DNA of 64,000 nt from Streptomyces sp. NBC_00273 (GCF_036178145.1 NZ_CP108067.1:9687001-9751000); one strand, 5' to 3'; numbered from the stretch's first letter, positions 1 through 10,105 are shown. Numbers and translations are program-made. Notes: a model not told the origin generated them from the letters alone.

Positions 1-2
1 AC

Positions 3-875
3 CGGGTCGCCGCCCGGTACCCCGAGCACGCCCTTCTGCTCCGCTCCTACGTGCGCTGGTCACTGCTGCCGCGCGCCCGACGCCACGAGCGGCTGCGCGG
101 CGGCGGGTTCCTCGGCCGGGTCCGCGCGGCCTACTCCCGGATCAACAGGGCCGCCGAGTTCCTGACCGCGATGGCCGCGCACGGGCGGCTCCTGTGGGAG
201 GTGACCCAGCAGGATGTCGACACCTGGCTCGCGATCAACCCGGGCACACGCTTCACGGTTCGGGACTTCATCGTCTGGGCTACCCGCCGCGGCCACGCCC
301 GCACCCTCGACGTCGCCCACTGGCCCCAAAGGGACCCGGTCAGCCTGGACGAGGACTCCCACTGGGAACTTCTCCACCAGTGCCTTACCGACACCGACCT
401 GCCCCTCGACGTACGCGGAACCGGGGCCATGCTCCTGCTATTTAGCCAGCACCTGACCCGGATCGCCGCCCTGACCACCCACGCCGTAAGCACCGTCTGC
501 GAGGACACCTTCCTGATCCTCGATCTCACCCCCATCCCCCTGCCCGCGTCCTTGGCCAGCCTGTTGGCCGACCTTAGGGACATGCCGGCGCCGACCAACT
601 GGGCGGCGAACTCCTCCCAGGACTGGCTGTTCCCCGGAGGCCGTCCCGGGCAGCATCTCTCCGCCACCGTCATCGGCCGCCGTCTGGCCGCCCACCACAT
701 CCCCAATCGGCCCGCCCGCGCCACCGCCCTCGTCGCCCTGGCCCGGGACCTGCCCCCAGCGGCCCTCGGGCCGATGCTCGGCCTCCACCCCGTCACCGCC
801 GCCCACTGGCGACGAGGCGCCTCCACCGACTGGACCGCCTACCTCGAAGCCCGTCTGACCGCCCCGCCGCACTGA
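3..875 (+). CDS. Site-specific integrase, C-terminal part (cut by window edge)
   Basis: The reading frame is open from base 3, so the gene starts upstream of the window; the GTG at 51 is probably internal. The visible part has a helical SAM-like core-binding segment (around HGRLLWEVTQQDVDTWLA) followed by a region resembling the catalytic part of tyrosine recombinases used by actinobacterial plasmids and integrative elements, with a late HPVTAAHWRRG segment. I do not see a clear R-H-x-x-R plus Tyr set, so this may be a diverged or inactive recombinase-like protein. Its position at the edge of an accessory region fits an integrase or recombinase-like gene. The family call rests on overall resemblance. 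Confidence 0.6.
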   Translation, partial: RVAARYPEHALLLRSYVRWSLLPRARRHERLRGGGFLGRVRAAYSRINRAAEFLTAMAAHGRLLWEVTQQDVDTWLAINPGTRFTVRDFIVWATRRGHARTLDVAHWPQRDPVSLDEDSHWELLHQCLTDTDLPLDVRGTGAMLLLFSQHLTRIAALTTHAVSTVCEDTFLILDLTPIPLPASLASLLADLRDMPAPTNWAANSSQDWLFPGGRPGQHLSATVIGRRLAAHHIPNRPARATALVALARDLPPAALGPMLGLHPVTAAHWRRGASTDWTAYLEARLTAPPH

Positions 876-1022
876 CCACCGGTCGAAGCCGCGCCACGCG
901 GCCGGTTTGGGAGGTGTCGCTTGCGGCTACCCCGAGGGAAGCCGCATTTTTTGAGCATGTTCAAATATGTCGAGGTGCGGCCACAGGCCGGACATCCAAT
1001 CTCTCGGGAGAGGTCTGCGGAC

Positions 1023-1499
1023 ATGCGCGGATGGCGGGCGATGGTTCTTGCGGTAACTGGGCTAGTTCTCACAGCGTCTTGCGGGTACGGCGCAGCCATC
1101 CACGCGGCGGACATTCCGCAGGAGCAGCTGGTAGGGACATGGACCAGCCCAGCAGGGACGTCCCTGACCTTCTCGAAGGAACACACCTTCACTGGAACGG
1201 GATTCGACAAGGTCAAAGCGATGGCCGACTGCGCCCACCCCGAGAAGCTGTCCAACGGCCGATGGGCCTTCTACGCCAGCCCCAAAGGCGACGGCCTCAA
1301 CATCCCCGACGAGACCGCCACACACGGCAATGATCTTCGGCTGTCCTTCACCGAGGATCCGACGTGCACGGTTTGGGTCTACCTCTACGGGGACTTCGGA
1401 GATGCAGAGGATCCCAGCATGTGCCCTACAGAGGACCCGGACGCGGGGTGTCCTCCTGACGGCTACATGAAGCCGAGCGAGGCCGACACTCGCCCCTGA
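1023..1499 (+). CDS. Small lipoprotein, function unknown
   Basis: Begins at an ATG preceded by GGAGAGG; an earlier in-frame start at 921 would place the signal peptide inside the protein. The first 22 residues form a signal peptide ending in a lipobox (LTASC), so the product should be lipid-anchored outside the membrane. The mature part of about 135 residues contains an LVGTWTSPAGTSLTF segment typical of small beta-rich actinobacterial lipoproteins, plus four Cys after residue 100 that could form disulphides. No catalytic motif was recognised. It stands alone between the integrase remnant and pseudogene scraps. Confidence 0.75.
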   Translation: MRGWRAMVLAVTGLVLTASCGYGAAIHAADIPQEQLVGTWTSPAGTSLTFSKEHTFTGTGFDKVKAMADCAHPEKLSNGRWAFYASPKGDGLNIPDETATHGNDLRLSFTEDPTCTVWVYLYGDFGDAEDPSMCPTEDPDAGCPPDGYMKPSEADTRP

Positions 1500-1636
1500 C
1501 ACCCATCGAAACCGGGACACTCGCGCTCCTGCAGGCTCACAACCGCACCAACAGGCAGGCCGGCTCGAACCCCTCAACCACTGGGACCAGACAGGGATAC
1601 CGCGCGATTCGAATCACGCTCCCCACCAGCTGGGGC

Positions 1637-1860
1637 GTCGGCGTGGACGGCGGCGCGGCGGGAGGCCTACGCGAACGACCAGGGCCAGCCGGCTTCCCTG
1701 GTCGCGGTGACGGCCAGGTCGAACCGGTCGAAGTCGGACCAGGATCCGGCGGAGTGGCTGCCGCCGTCCGCGGATGCGTTGTGCCGGTACGGCGCCGAGT
1801 GGACCGCGACGAAGCTCCGGTGGGGCCTCGCGGTCGACGAGGCGGAGAAGGACCAGCAGC
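1637..1860 (+). pseudogene. 3' fragment of a secreted HNH endonuclease-family gene (DUF1524-like)
   Basis: The frame reads AWTAARREAYANDQGQPASL then SNRSKSDQDPAEWLPP and WTATKLRWGLAVDEAE, the C-terminal pattern of secreted HNH/DUF1524 proteins of actinobacteria. The upstream HNH region and a start are absent, and the end runs into the antisense ATPase fragment. It is a scrap left by recombination. Confidence 0.55.
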
Positions 1861-1869
1861 AGGCCCCGG

Positions 1870-2275
1870 CCACCGGGCCGCACCCACCCCCGATAGGACG
1901 CCACCGGCTCCCCACCAGGTCCCACCACACCCGGGTCATCAACGTTGTCCAGCACGACCAGCCACCGGCCGGCACGCTCCAGCCGCTCCCACACCACGTC
2001 GGGCGGGCCGGCCCGCCCGGCCCGGGCCTCCTCCAGCCGTTCCTCGGTGAGCCCGCAGGCCAGGGCGATCCGGGTCATCTGCTCGGCGAGTTCGCCCTGA
2101 CCGCGCCAGCGCACCCAGAACACGCGCAAGCCTTCGGCGCGGGCGATGTCCGCGAGGGCGGAGGTGATCCTGGTCTTGCCCACCCCGCCGACCCCGCACA
2201 GCACGCCCAGCCTGCCATCGGGTCGTTTCAGCATCCGACGCAGCGCCGCGACCGTCTGACCCGTGGTCAGTCGCC
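1870..2275 (-). pseudogene. Fragment of a STAND/NB-ARC ATPase gene
   Basis: The minus strand encodes a nucleotide-binding core with Walker A (GVGGVGKT) and Walker B (RWLVVLDNVDDP), spaced as in NB-ARC proteins of Streptomyces that usually carry C-terminal TPR repeats. The frame breaks after the arginine-sensor region (RPGGRGLLLV) and no repeat domain follows. On the other side the expected N-terminal region is in a different frame. The piece is about a fifth of a normal gene, so it is a remnant. Confidence 0.6.
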
Positions 2276-2445
2276 GGGGGCGGGCACGTCGTCCTGGCCG
2301 TGGGCGAGGATCGGCAGCAGCGCCTTGGTGGCATGGCACACGGTGCACGCCGTCGTGCCGGGGCGCGCGAGCGCATCCCCCTGGCACGGCTGATACCGCC
2401 TGGTGAGCTTGATTCTCAACCTCTGACGTCGATGCCTGACGGCAG

Positions 2446-3651
2446 TCACAAGAGTCGCTCTGCAAGGTAGCGCTGGAATTGCCACAACGGGCGCTCCAGA
2501 TGGGAGAACCGGCCGTTGGACGGCGCCGGGTGTGAGGCCAGGCCGCGCTGGACGCCGCGGACGGCCACGAGATCCTCTTCCTGGATCTGCGCGATCTGGG
2601 CGCGCATGGCGGCCAGCGCCTCCGCGAAACCGGGAGTGCTCTGCGCTCCGGGTGGGACCATGGCCGTGATCTGTGTGTTGTGGGTGGTGGGACCGGTGGG
2701 CAGCCAGCGGATGCCGACCGCGCTGTTGGGCAGGACCGCCAGGACGAACTGCGGGAAGATGCCGGCAATGAGCATTCCCGGCTGCGATTCCCGACGGTGA
2801 GAAGAAGGCCTCCCGAGGCCGGTGCCGCCCTGCTCGGGGTCGGAGAGCGGCGTGAACATGGTGAACCACCGGCCGTCGCATTCGTCGACTTCCGTGTTTC
2901 GTCCCGGCAGTACCGGATCCAGGGTCGCCGCATGCGTGCCCATGTGGTGGTAGTTCTCCGAACCGTTCTCCACCGCCACTTTCCAGTTGGCGGGTACGCC
3001 TTCCCAGGTCTGGGTGTGGACACTGACCCAGTCAGCGATGCCGTGGCTGCTCAGGCGCAGGTCCAGCCCGCGCAATGCGGGTGCTGCCGGTGCAGCGTCG
3101 GGGTCGAGGTTGAGCATGACGAAGCCGTTCCAGACCTCGACGCGGTGGGCCGGGAGCCGGCAGCTGGCCCGGTCGAAGTCGACGCGCTGCATCAACGGAG
3201 CACCGGCGAGCCGTCCCGCATAGTGGCCGTTCAGCCGGTAGGTCCAGGTGTGGTACGGGCACGTTAGCCGTTCCAGGCAGCCGCGCTCGGGCGTGTTCTC
3301 CGGTGGCAGGAGGTCCATGAACCGGTGGCGGCACACCCGGGACAGGGCATGGAGCTCGCCCTCCTTATCCCGCGTGATCACCAGTGGTGTGCCGAGGATG
3401 TCCAGCCGCAGATAGCTTCCCGGCTGTGGAATGTCCTCGGTTCGTGCCACGCAGAGCCACTCGCGCCGGAAGATCCGCTCGACCTCCCATTCGTACATCT
3501 CGGGGGAGGTGTACGCGTGGGGTGGCAGTGTCTGGCCGCGTTCGAGTGGGAGCGTGGCCAGACGCCGAAGTTCCGCGAGCGTCTCACTCAGGGCCCCGGG
3601 GGCGGATGCGGGGTTGGCGGGCTGCTTGGCCGTGGTGTGGTGGACGGTCAT
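2446..3651 (-). CDS. Rieske non-haem iron oxygenase, alpha subunit
   Basis: A 401-residue protein starting at the ATG that overlaps the upstream stop codon (ATGA), so translation is probably coupled. The Rieske [2Fe-2S] ligands are C107-x-H109 and C131-x2-H134, with a longer than usual 21-residue spacing between the pairs. The mononuclear iron site is visible at residues 228-240 as E-x3-E-x2-H235-x4-H240. These are the hallmarks of ring-hydroxylating or choline-monooxygenase-like enzymes, which take electrons from a reductase and ferredoxin; neither is encoded nearby. The substrate cannot be told from sequence. A much longer open frame runs upstream of the start but has no coding character. 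Confidence 0.88.
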   Translation of the reverse strand: MTVHHTTAKQPANPASAPGALSETLAELRRLATLPLERGQTLPPHAYTSPEMYEWEVERIFRREWLCVARTEDIPQPGSYLRLDILGTPLVITRDKEGELHALSRVCRHRFMDLLPPENTPERGCLERLTCPYHTWTYRLNGHYAGRLAGAPLMQRVDFDRASCRLPAHRVEVWNGFVMLNLDPDAAPAAPALRGLDLRLSSHGIADWVSVHTQTWEGVPANWKVAVENGSENYHHMGTHAATLDPVLPGRNTEVDECDGRWFTMFTPLSDPEQGGTGLGRPSSHRRESQPGMLIAGIFPQFVLAVLPNSAVGIRWLPTGPTTHNTQITAMVPPGAQSTPGFAEALAAMRAQIAQIQEEDLVAVRGVQRGLASHPAPSNGRFSHLERPLWQFQRYLAERLL

Positions 3652-4343
3652 GGTGATCGGCCTTCCTTTCTGGTGATCAGGGGTGTCGAACCGAAGAGGG
3701 ACAGGGCGTGCTGGCGCCGGTAGCGGCGGCTGTAGGAGACGGTGGCGAGGAGGACAGCGCTCAGCAGCGCCAGTCCCTTGGCCCGGTTGAGCGCTGGAAC
3801 CGTTTCCACCGGCATGAGCAGGGCGAGGAGCATTCCGGCAGCGCCGTCCAGGAGTTGCGCGCAGCCCCACAGCACAGTCAGCCGGGTCAGTCCGCTGCGC
3901 AGCGCGGGCGAGGCGTCCCAGGCTGCTTCCCGGGCGGCTGCGCTGGTGGGCGCGTGCCAGGACTGGCCGGCCTGGAAGGCGAAGGGCTTCGCCACGAGAA
4001 GCGAGCCCAGTATCCAGAGCCCGGCAGCCGTCCCGAGTCCGGCGTCCTTGACGAGGATGACCCGTGGACTGCCGGTGAGCAGCGACGTCACAATGCGTAC
4101 CGCCAGCATGCCGATCATGAACGCCTCGAAGCTGTTCACATGACGCTGCGTGGCGGCCCGGACAGTCATGTGGACTGCGGGGACCGCCCCGCTGAGCGTC
4201 AGTGCCAGCCATTGGCTGATCCCCTGTGCCCGCAGAACGTAGAACACGGCCAGCGGGAGAACCACGGCGACCAGCATCGAAGTGGCCGCTGCCCGCCACG
4301 TCGGGATCTTGTGTGCTCCGGTCCGGCCGTTCAGTGATGCCAT
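3648..4343 (-). CDS. Integral membrane protein (VC0807-like)
   Basis: A 231-residue protein with about six hydrophobic segments (for example MLVAVVLPLAVFYVL near residue 23 and GTAAGLWILGSLLVAKPFAF near residue 108), resembling the small VC0807-type membrane proteins. Its stop codon overlaps the start of the Rieske gene by four bases, so the two form an operon. No strong ribosome site precedes the ATG. The 18-bp palindrome 58 bases upstream probably controls it. The function is unknown; in this setting it might move the substrate or product of the oxygenase, which is inference. Confidence 0.7.
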   Translation of the reverse strand: MASLNGRTGAHKIPTWRAAATSMLVAVVLPLAVFYVLRAQGISQWLALTLSGAVPAVHMTVRAATQRHVNSFEAFMIGMLAVRIVTSLLTGSPRVILVKDAGLGTAAGLWILGSLLVAKPFAFQAGQSWHAPTSAAAREAAWDASPALRSGLTRLTVLWGCAQLLDGAAGMLLALLMPVETVPALNRAKGLALLSAVLLATVSYSRRYRRQHALSLFGSTPLITRKEGRSP

Positions 4344-4401
4344 ACGAAGAACCGTAGGGACCGACCAAGATCACCGAATCGACATAATGGGCGATATGTG
4401 C

Positions 4402-4419
4402 GTACATCCTTGGATGTAC
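4402..4419. promoter_or_regulatory. Palindromic operator upstream of the Rieske operon
   Basis: GTACATCC-TT-GGATGTAC is an exact inverted repeat with a 2-base centre, placed about 60 bases upstream of the first gene of the operon. Its size fits a TetR/MarR-type dimer. No regulator gene lies beside it; the upstream side has been replaced by a truncated transporter. Confidence 0.55.
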
Positions 4420-4564
4420 CGTTCTATTCTGATTCACCCCCATGTGCTTGTGGCGGGGCGATGCGGGTTCGGCCGGAAGGCTCCGTGAGGTCAGGCTCCG
4501 GAGTGGTTCGGCTCCTGCTGCGACTTCAGGAGCTGGGTGCGGCATGCCTGGCACAGCGGATTCT

Positions 4565-4612
4565 CTGCGGCTGCGGCTGCGGCTGCGGCTGTGGCTGTGG
4601 CTGTGGCTGTGG
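4565..4612. repeat. Hexamer tandem repeat (CTGCGG)4(CTGTGG)4
   Basis: Eight uninterrupted copies of a 6-base unit, four CTGCGG followed by four CTGTGG, in the stretch between the operator and the truncated MFS gene. No supported gene covers it. The rest of 4420-4688 shows nothing recognisable. Confidence 0.8.
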
Positions 4613-4688
4613 CGCGAGGCAGCGGACGGAGCGTTTGTGCAGCTCGATGCGCGGGTTTCTCACCGTAGTTGGTGCAACTGGTGCGGTG

Positions 4689-5567
4689 CTATCGCCGGTT
4701 CGGGTGAGTCGCTCCTTCCGCCGGTTGCGTGCGTGCCCCGAGTGCGGTGAGGGCGGCTGCGGCCCAGAGGGCGGCGAGCAGCGCGAACAGTGCGGGGTAT
4801 CCGCCGAGGGGTCCGGCCAGGACTGCGCCGGCGAAGGGGGCGAGGGCTGCGGCTGCGTGCGCGGGTGCGCCGAGGAGGCCGGAGAGTCGGCCGTAGTGAG
4901 TGGTGCCCCAGCGGTCGGTGACGGCGGTGGCCTGGAGGAGGGTGAGGTTGCCGCGGATCACGCCTGCGAGGACGGATACGGCGACGAGCAGGGCGTAGGG
5001 GCCGGCCGCGTTGGCGAGGGCTGCGGTGGTGAGGGCGCCGAGGGCGATCAGGGTGACGGTGCGGGCGGTGACGCCGAGGTGGCGGGCGAGGGTCGCATAC
5101 AGGGTGCGGCCGAGTCCGAGGGCCCATGCGGCCTGGGTGGTGGGGTAGCCGCGATCGAGGAGGAGGGGGACGAGGCCGATGACGACGGCGTACATCGCGA
5201 ACGCGGACAGGGTGAAGGTGACGGCCAGCATCCGGAACGCCCGGCTGCGCACCACGCCTTCGTGGCCGCTGGTGACGTGCGGCGGGCTCGGCGGGGCCGG
5301 GGGCCACGGGGCTTTCAGCGCGATCGCGTGGGCCGGGACGGTCAGCACGGCGAGGACCACGTAAGTGGCGCGCCAGGACATGTGGTCGGCGAGTATCGCG
5401 GTCAGGGGTGCGAAGACGGTGGAGGCGAGTCCGCCGGCGAGAGTGACGATCGTGAGGGCGCGGATGTGGCCGGGGGCCCACCAGCGGGTGAGGGCGGCGA
5501 AGGCAGGTTGGTAGAGGATGGCGGCCATAGCCGCTCCGGCGAGCAACCATCCGGCGAAGCCCCCGCC
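4689..5567 (-). pseudogene. MFS transporter, N-terminal third missing
   Basis: The frame encodes about nine transmembrane segments of a major facilitator protein (WLLAGAAMAAILYQPAFAAL onwards) and ends normally at 4689. The first helices and the start are missing: the frame enters at 5567, exactly where an arsC 3' end begins on the other strand. A short internal deletion is also likely near ALGLGRTLYATLARHLGV, where relatives are longer. Related MFS genes sit in Streptomyces arsenic islands, so this is best read as half of an old arsenic-cluster transporter. Confidence 0.65.
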
Positions 5568-5696
5568 ATGCCCGGCCGCCGCTACCTCGACTGGCCCGTC
5601 GCCGACCCCGACAGAGCGCCGATCGCCGTCGTCCGCGACATCCGCGACGACATCGACGCCCGCATCGCCGAGCTGCTCACCCAGCTCGCCCCCTAG
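5565..5696 (+). pseudogene. 3' fragment of an arsenate reductase gene
   Basis: The frame reads GRRYLDWPVADPDRAPIAVV then RDIRDDIDARIAELL and stops, the C-terminal end of an ArsC paralogue (compare GKTYLDWQLEDP in the intact gene that follows). The active-site half is missing. It is joined head to head with the truncated MFS gene. Confidence 0.7.
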
Positions 5697-5749
5697 AGCC
5701 AAAGCCCTACAGATCCCCATCGCAGTCGTCTCACCCCAAGGAAGAACAG

Positions 5750-6169
5750 ATGTCCTCCGCTCCTGCCGCCTCCGTCCTGTTCGTCTGCATCCACAACGCG
5801 GGCCGCTCCCAGATGGCGGCCGGGTTCCTGCGCCACCTCGCCGGCGACCGCATCGAAGTCCGCTCCGCCGGTTCCGGGCCCGGCGAGCAGATCACCCCCT
5901 CCGCCGTCGCCGCCATGGCCGAGCTGGGCATCGACATTTCCGACCAGAAGCCCAAGGTCCTCACCCCCGAGGCCACCCAGGCATCCGACTACATCATCAC
6001 CATGGGCTGCGGCGACGCCTGCCCGTACTTCCCCGGCAAGACCTACCTCGACTGGCAGCTCGAAGACCCGGCCGGCCAGGGCGTCGAGGCCGTCCGCCCC
6101 ATCCGCGATGAGATCAAGGCCCTCATCGAGGAACTCATCGTCGAGATCGACGCCAAGCCGAAGACCTGA
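5750..6169 (+). CDS. arsC: Arsenate reductase, LMW-phosphatase type
   Basis: A 139-residue cytoplasmic enzyme that reduces arsenate to arsenite. The phosphatase-type P-loop C13-IHNAG-R19-S lies at the N-terminus, and a second Cys pair (C87, C91, in MGCGDACPYFPGK) supplies the resolving cysteines of thioredoxin-coupled ArsC. The length is normal. An AAGGAAG site precedes the ATG. It is followed by a broken thioredoxin reductase gene, its likely former reductant partner, but no arsenite exporter or ArsR is present, so it cannot give full resistance on its own here. It could be kept by general arsenate exposure or be a relic. Confidence 0.9.
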   Translation: MSSAPAASVLFVCIHNAGRSQMAAGFLRHLAGDRIEVRSAGSGPGEQITPSAVAAMAELGIDISDQKPKVLTPEATQASDYIITMGCGDACPYFPGKTYLDWQLEDPAGQGVEAVRPIRDEIKALIEELIVEIDAKPKT

Positions 6170-6195
6170 GGCACCTGACGAGACGACCCCGACCG

Positions 6196-7781
<1,586 letters not shown>

Positions 7782-7798
7782 GGGGCTCTCCGTCGCTC

Positions 7799-7817
7799 TG
7801 TCATCCTCCAGATGACT
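7799..7817. promoter_or_regulatory. RheA-type operator, distal copy
   Basis: TGTCATC-CTCCA-GATGACT matches the RheA target TGTCATC-N5-GATGACA described for Streptomyces albus hsp18, with one mismatch at the last base. It lies 18 bases upstream of the divergent regulator start. Confidence 0.7.
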
Positions 7818-7824
7818 CCCTGCT

Positions 7825-7843
7825 TGTCATCGTTTCGATGACA
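7825..7843. promoter_or_regulatory. RheA-type operator, exact copy
   Basis: TGTCATC-GTTTC-GATGACA is an exact match to the published RheA inverted repeat. It starts 26 bases after the distal copy, about two and a half helical turns, and 68 bases before the hsp18 start. Confidence 0.85.
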
Positions 7844-7910
7844 TGTTACAACGGGAGCACGTTGAAGCGCATTGGCAGTTTCTGCCTGAACCAACTGGAG
7901 GTGTTTCGCA

Positions 7911-8345
7911 ATGTTGATGCGCACTGACCCGTTCCGCGAGATGGACCGGATCGTTCAGCAGCTGTCGGGCACGTCGGGTACGTGGTCGAAGCCGTCCGTG
8001 ATGCCGATGGACGCCTACCGGCAGGGCGACGTGTACGTGATCGCCTTCGACCTCCCCGGAGTGAGCACCGAGGCGATCGACATCGACGTCGAGCGGAACA
8101 TGCTGACGGTAAAGGCCGAGCGCCGGCCCGCAGAGAAGTCCGACGGCGTGCAGATGGAGCTCTCCGAGCGGCCCCTCGGTGTCTTCTCCCGGCAGGTCAT
8201 GCTGGCCGACACCCTCGACACCGAGCGCATCCAGGCCGATTACGACGCGGGTGTCCTGACCCTGCGCATTCCGATCGCCGAACGCGCCAAGCCCCGCAAG
8301 ATCAGCATCGGCGGCGAAGCGGGCCGCAAGCAGATCACCGGCTGA
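7911..8345 (+). CDS. hsp18: Small heat-shock protein Hsp18 (Hsp20/alpha-crystallin)
   Basis: A 144-residue holdase chaperone that binds unfolding proteins in the cytoplasm. The alpha-crystallin domain spans about residues 30-130: VMPMDAYRQGDVYVIAFDLP, then GVSTEAIDIDVERNMLTVKA, and the conserved ADYDAGVLTLRIPIAE strand near the C-terminus with an A-x-x-x-L core. The Ser/Gly/Lys tail is normal. GGAGGTG precedes the ATG by about 6 bases. Two RheA boxes upstream indicate repression at normal temperature and release on heating. A strong hairpin after the stop ends the transcript before the DUF2267 gene. Confidence 0.95.
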   Translation: MLMRTDPFREMDRIVQQLSGTSGTWSKPSVMPMDAYRQGDVYVIAFDLPGVSTEAIDIDVERNMLTVKAERRPAEKSDGVQMELSERPLGVFSRQVMLADTLDTERIQADYDAGVLTLRIPIAERAKPRKISIGGEAGRKQITG

Positions 8346-8366
8346 ACCCTCCCGCACCAGCCGGCA

Positions 8367-8414
8367 GCGGAGGGCGGGAAGAGCCCATTCCCCCTCCGGC
8401 ACCCCGCCCTCCGC
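8367..8414 (+). terminator. Terminator-like hairpin after hsp18
   Basis: A 12-bp stem, GCGGAGGGCGGG pairing with CCCGCCCTCCGC around a 24-base loop, 20 bases after the stop. There is no T-tract, as is common in Streptomyces. Confidence 0.55.
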
Positions 8415-8455
8415 ACCCCCTTGGACCCCTTCACCCCTTTCTCGGAGGTGACGTG

Positions 8456-8851
8456 ATGTCGATGCGCAGGGAGTCGTTCCTGGCCCACGTCCAGGAACGC
8501 GGCGAGTACGAGACCCTGGAAGACGCCGATCGCATTGCCCGCGTCGTCCTGGCCCTGCTGGGCGCACACCTGGTCGGCACCGTACGGTCCGAGCTCGCCG
8601 CCCGCCTCCCCGAAACGTACGCCCTGATCCTCCTGAACCCGCTGCAGGCAGCAGAGCCGCTCTCGCCGGAGCGATTCGTGCGTGCGACCGCGGCCTGGAT
8701 CGAGGGCGCCACCGAGACGACCGCACTGTGGGACATCGGCGCGGTCCTGTCCACCACGGCCGCCGCCGCGGGTGACGTCCTGACCCGCGAGGTCCTCCTG
8801 CAGCTCCCGCCCGGCTACGACCTCCTCTTCGGCCACCCCCAGCCCACCTGA
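8456..8851 (+). CDS. DUF2267 protein
   Basis: A 131-residue all-helical protein with the DUF2267 pattern: a helix starting with FLAHVQERGEYETLEDADRI, the ALLGAHLVGTVRSELAARLP segment, and the closing LTREVLLQLPPGYDLLFG, where residues such as LP.GY..LFG are strongly conserved. The ATG at 8456 is chosen because GGAGGTG ends 7 bases upstream; a GTG one codon earlier is possible. DUF2267 genes often accompany hsp18 and other stress genes in Streptomyces. The biochemical role is unknown. Confidence 0.85.
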   Translation: MSMRRESFLAHVQERGEYETLEDADRIARVVLALLGAHLVGTVRSELAARLPETYALILLNPLQAAEPLSPERFVRATAAWIEGATETTALWDIGAVLSTTAAAAGDVLTREVLLQLPPGYDLLFGHPQPT

Positions 8852-9042
8852 CTGTCGACCCGCCTGCCCCCAGACCTCCACCGGCCGGATCCTTCGCAGA
8901 GAAAGGCAACCGCAGCCATGTACGACCAGCCTCGACCGAACCGGGCCACCCCCGCCATGACGTTCGACCAGATGCTGGAACGCGTGCGCTACGAAGGCGC
9001 CTACCCCACCCGTGAACGCGCCGAGAAAGCCGTCCACAACGT

Positions 9043-10105
9043 CCTAGCTGTATTGACCCGCAGGGTTGTTCACGCGGCTGATGGGTGGCTTGCCGTCGAG
9101 TGCGGTGTGGCAGCGGTGATGGTTGTAGGTGTGGAGGAAGTCTGCCAGGGCCGCGGTCCGCTCGTCGTTCGAGGTGTAGGGCCGTAGGTAGGCCCACTCG
9201 TCGAGGAGGGTGCGGTTGAAACGTTCGACCTTGCCGTTGGTCTGAGGCCGGTAGGCACGGGTGAGCCTTCCGGCAGCGCCGAGGTCGGCCAGGACGGCCT
9301 TCCAGGCCAGGCCTTTGCGGTAGGCCCACGCGTTGTCGGTGAGAACGCGTTCGATGCGGGTGATGCCCTGGGTGTGGAAGAACGCGGCGGCGCGTGTGAG
9401 GAAGCCTGCGCACGTCGCGACTTTCTCGTCCGGGTGGATCTCGCTGTAGGCCAGGCGGGAGTGGTCGTCGACCGCGGAGTGGACGTAGTCGAAGCCCATG
9501 CCGCGGATGGGTCGGCCCGCGTCGCGGCCCAGGACACGGTGGCCGCCGCCGTCGGGGATCCGGCCGAGCTTCTTCACGTCGACGTGGATGAGTTCGCCGG
9601 GTCGCTCGCGTTCGTAGCGGCGGATCGGGGTGCCGGTCGGGCGGTCGATCCAGGCCAGGCGGTGCAGACCATGCCGGGTCAGAATGCGGTGGACGGTCGA
9701 GGCGGGCAGTCCCAGGACCGGGCCGATGCGGGCGGGCCCCAGTTTGCGGGTCCGGCGCAGGTTACAGACCCTCGCCTCGATGGCGGCCGAAGTCCGGTGC
9801 GGTGTCGTGCGTGGCCGGCTGGATCGGTCGTGCAGTCCGGCCTCGCCTTCCGTCCGCCACCGGCGCATCCATTTGTGGGCGGTGGCCCGCGAGATGCCCA
9901 TCTCGGCGGCCACGTGGGCGACCGGGCGGCCCGATACGACTCGTTCGACCAGCAGGCGCCTACCGAAGACGGTCAGCCGGGCATTACGGTGGGACACGAA
10001 GACCTCCGTACGGTGAGTTCCTAGACAGCTCCCACCACACCGGAGGTCTTCGCCATGTTCAAGACCTGCCGAGTGTCAACAACGCTCGTGATCAATACAC
10101 CTAGC
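9043..10105. mobile_element. IS481-family insertion sequence with 6-bp target duplication
   Basis: The element proper is 9049-10099 (1051 bp). Its ends are inverted repeats beginning TGTATTGA and sharing a later GTTGTT-AC block. CCTAGC occurs at 9043-9048 and 10100-10105 as the target duplication. The match of both target copies argues for a recent, undisturbed insertion. Confidence 0.9.
9044..9997 (-). CDS. IS481-family transposase
   Basis: A 317-residue DDE transposase. An N-terminal helix-turn-helix (VAHVAAEMGISRATAHKWMR) is followed by the rve catalytic core: the first Asp in LIHVDVKKLG, the second in RVLTDNAWAYRKGL, and the Glu in RPQTNGKVERFNRTLLDEW. All three catalytic residues are present and the frame is open, so it may be active. 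The frame runs through the end repeat and takes its TAG stop from the target-site duplication (9044-9046). Confidence 0.92.
   Translation of the reverse strand: MSHRNARLTVFGRRLLVERVVSGRPVAHVAAEMGISRATAHKWMRRWRTEGEAGLHDRSSRPRTTPHRTSAAIEARVCNLRRTRKLGPARIGPVLGLPASTVHRILTRHGLHRLAWIDRPTGTPIRRYERERPGELIHVDVKKLGRIPDGGGHRVLGRDAGRPIRGMGFDYVHSAVDDHSRLAYSEIHPDEKVATCAGFLTRAAAFFHTQGITRIERVLTDNAWAYRKGLAWKAVLADLGAAGRLTRAYRPQTNGKVERFNRTLLDEWAYLRPYTSNDERTAALADFLHTYNHHRCHTALDGKPPISRVNNPAGQYS

Noticed and set aside
3..875. Complete integrase starting at GTG 51
   Set aside because: The frame is open to the window edge with integrase-like residues upstream of 51, so the gene is cut by the edge.
2446..4554. 702-residue open frame on the minus strand
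   Set aside because: Only the part from 3651 down has Rieske family content and coding character. The upstream extension overlaps the membrane-protein gene in another frame.
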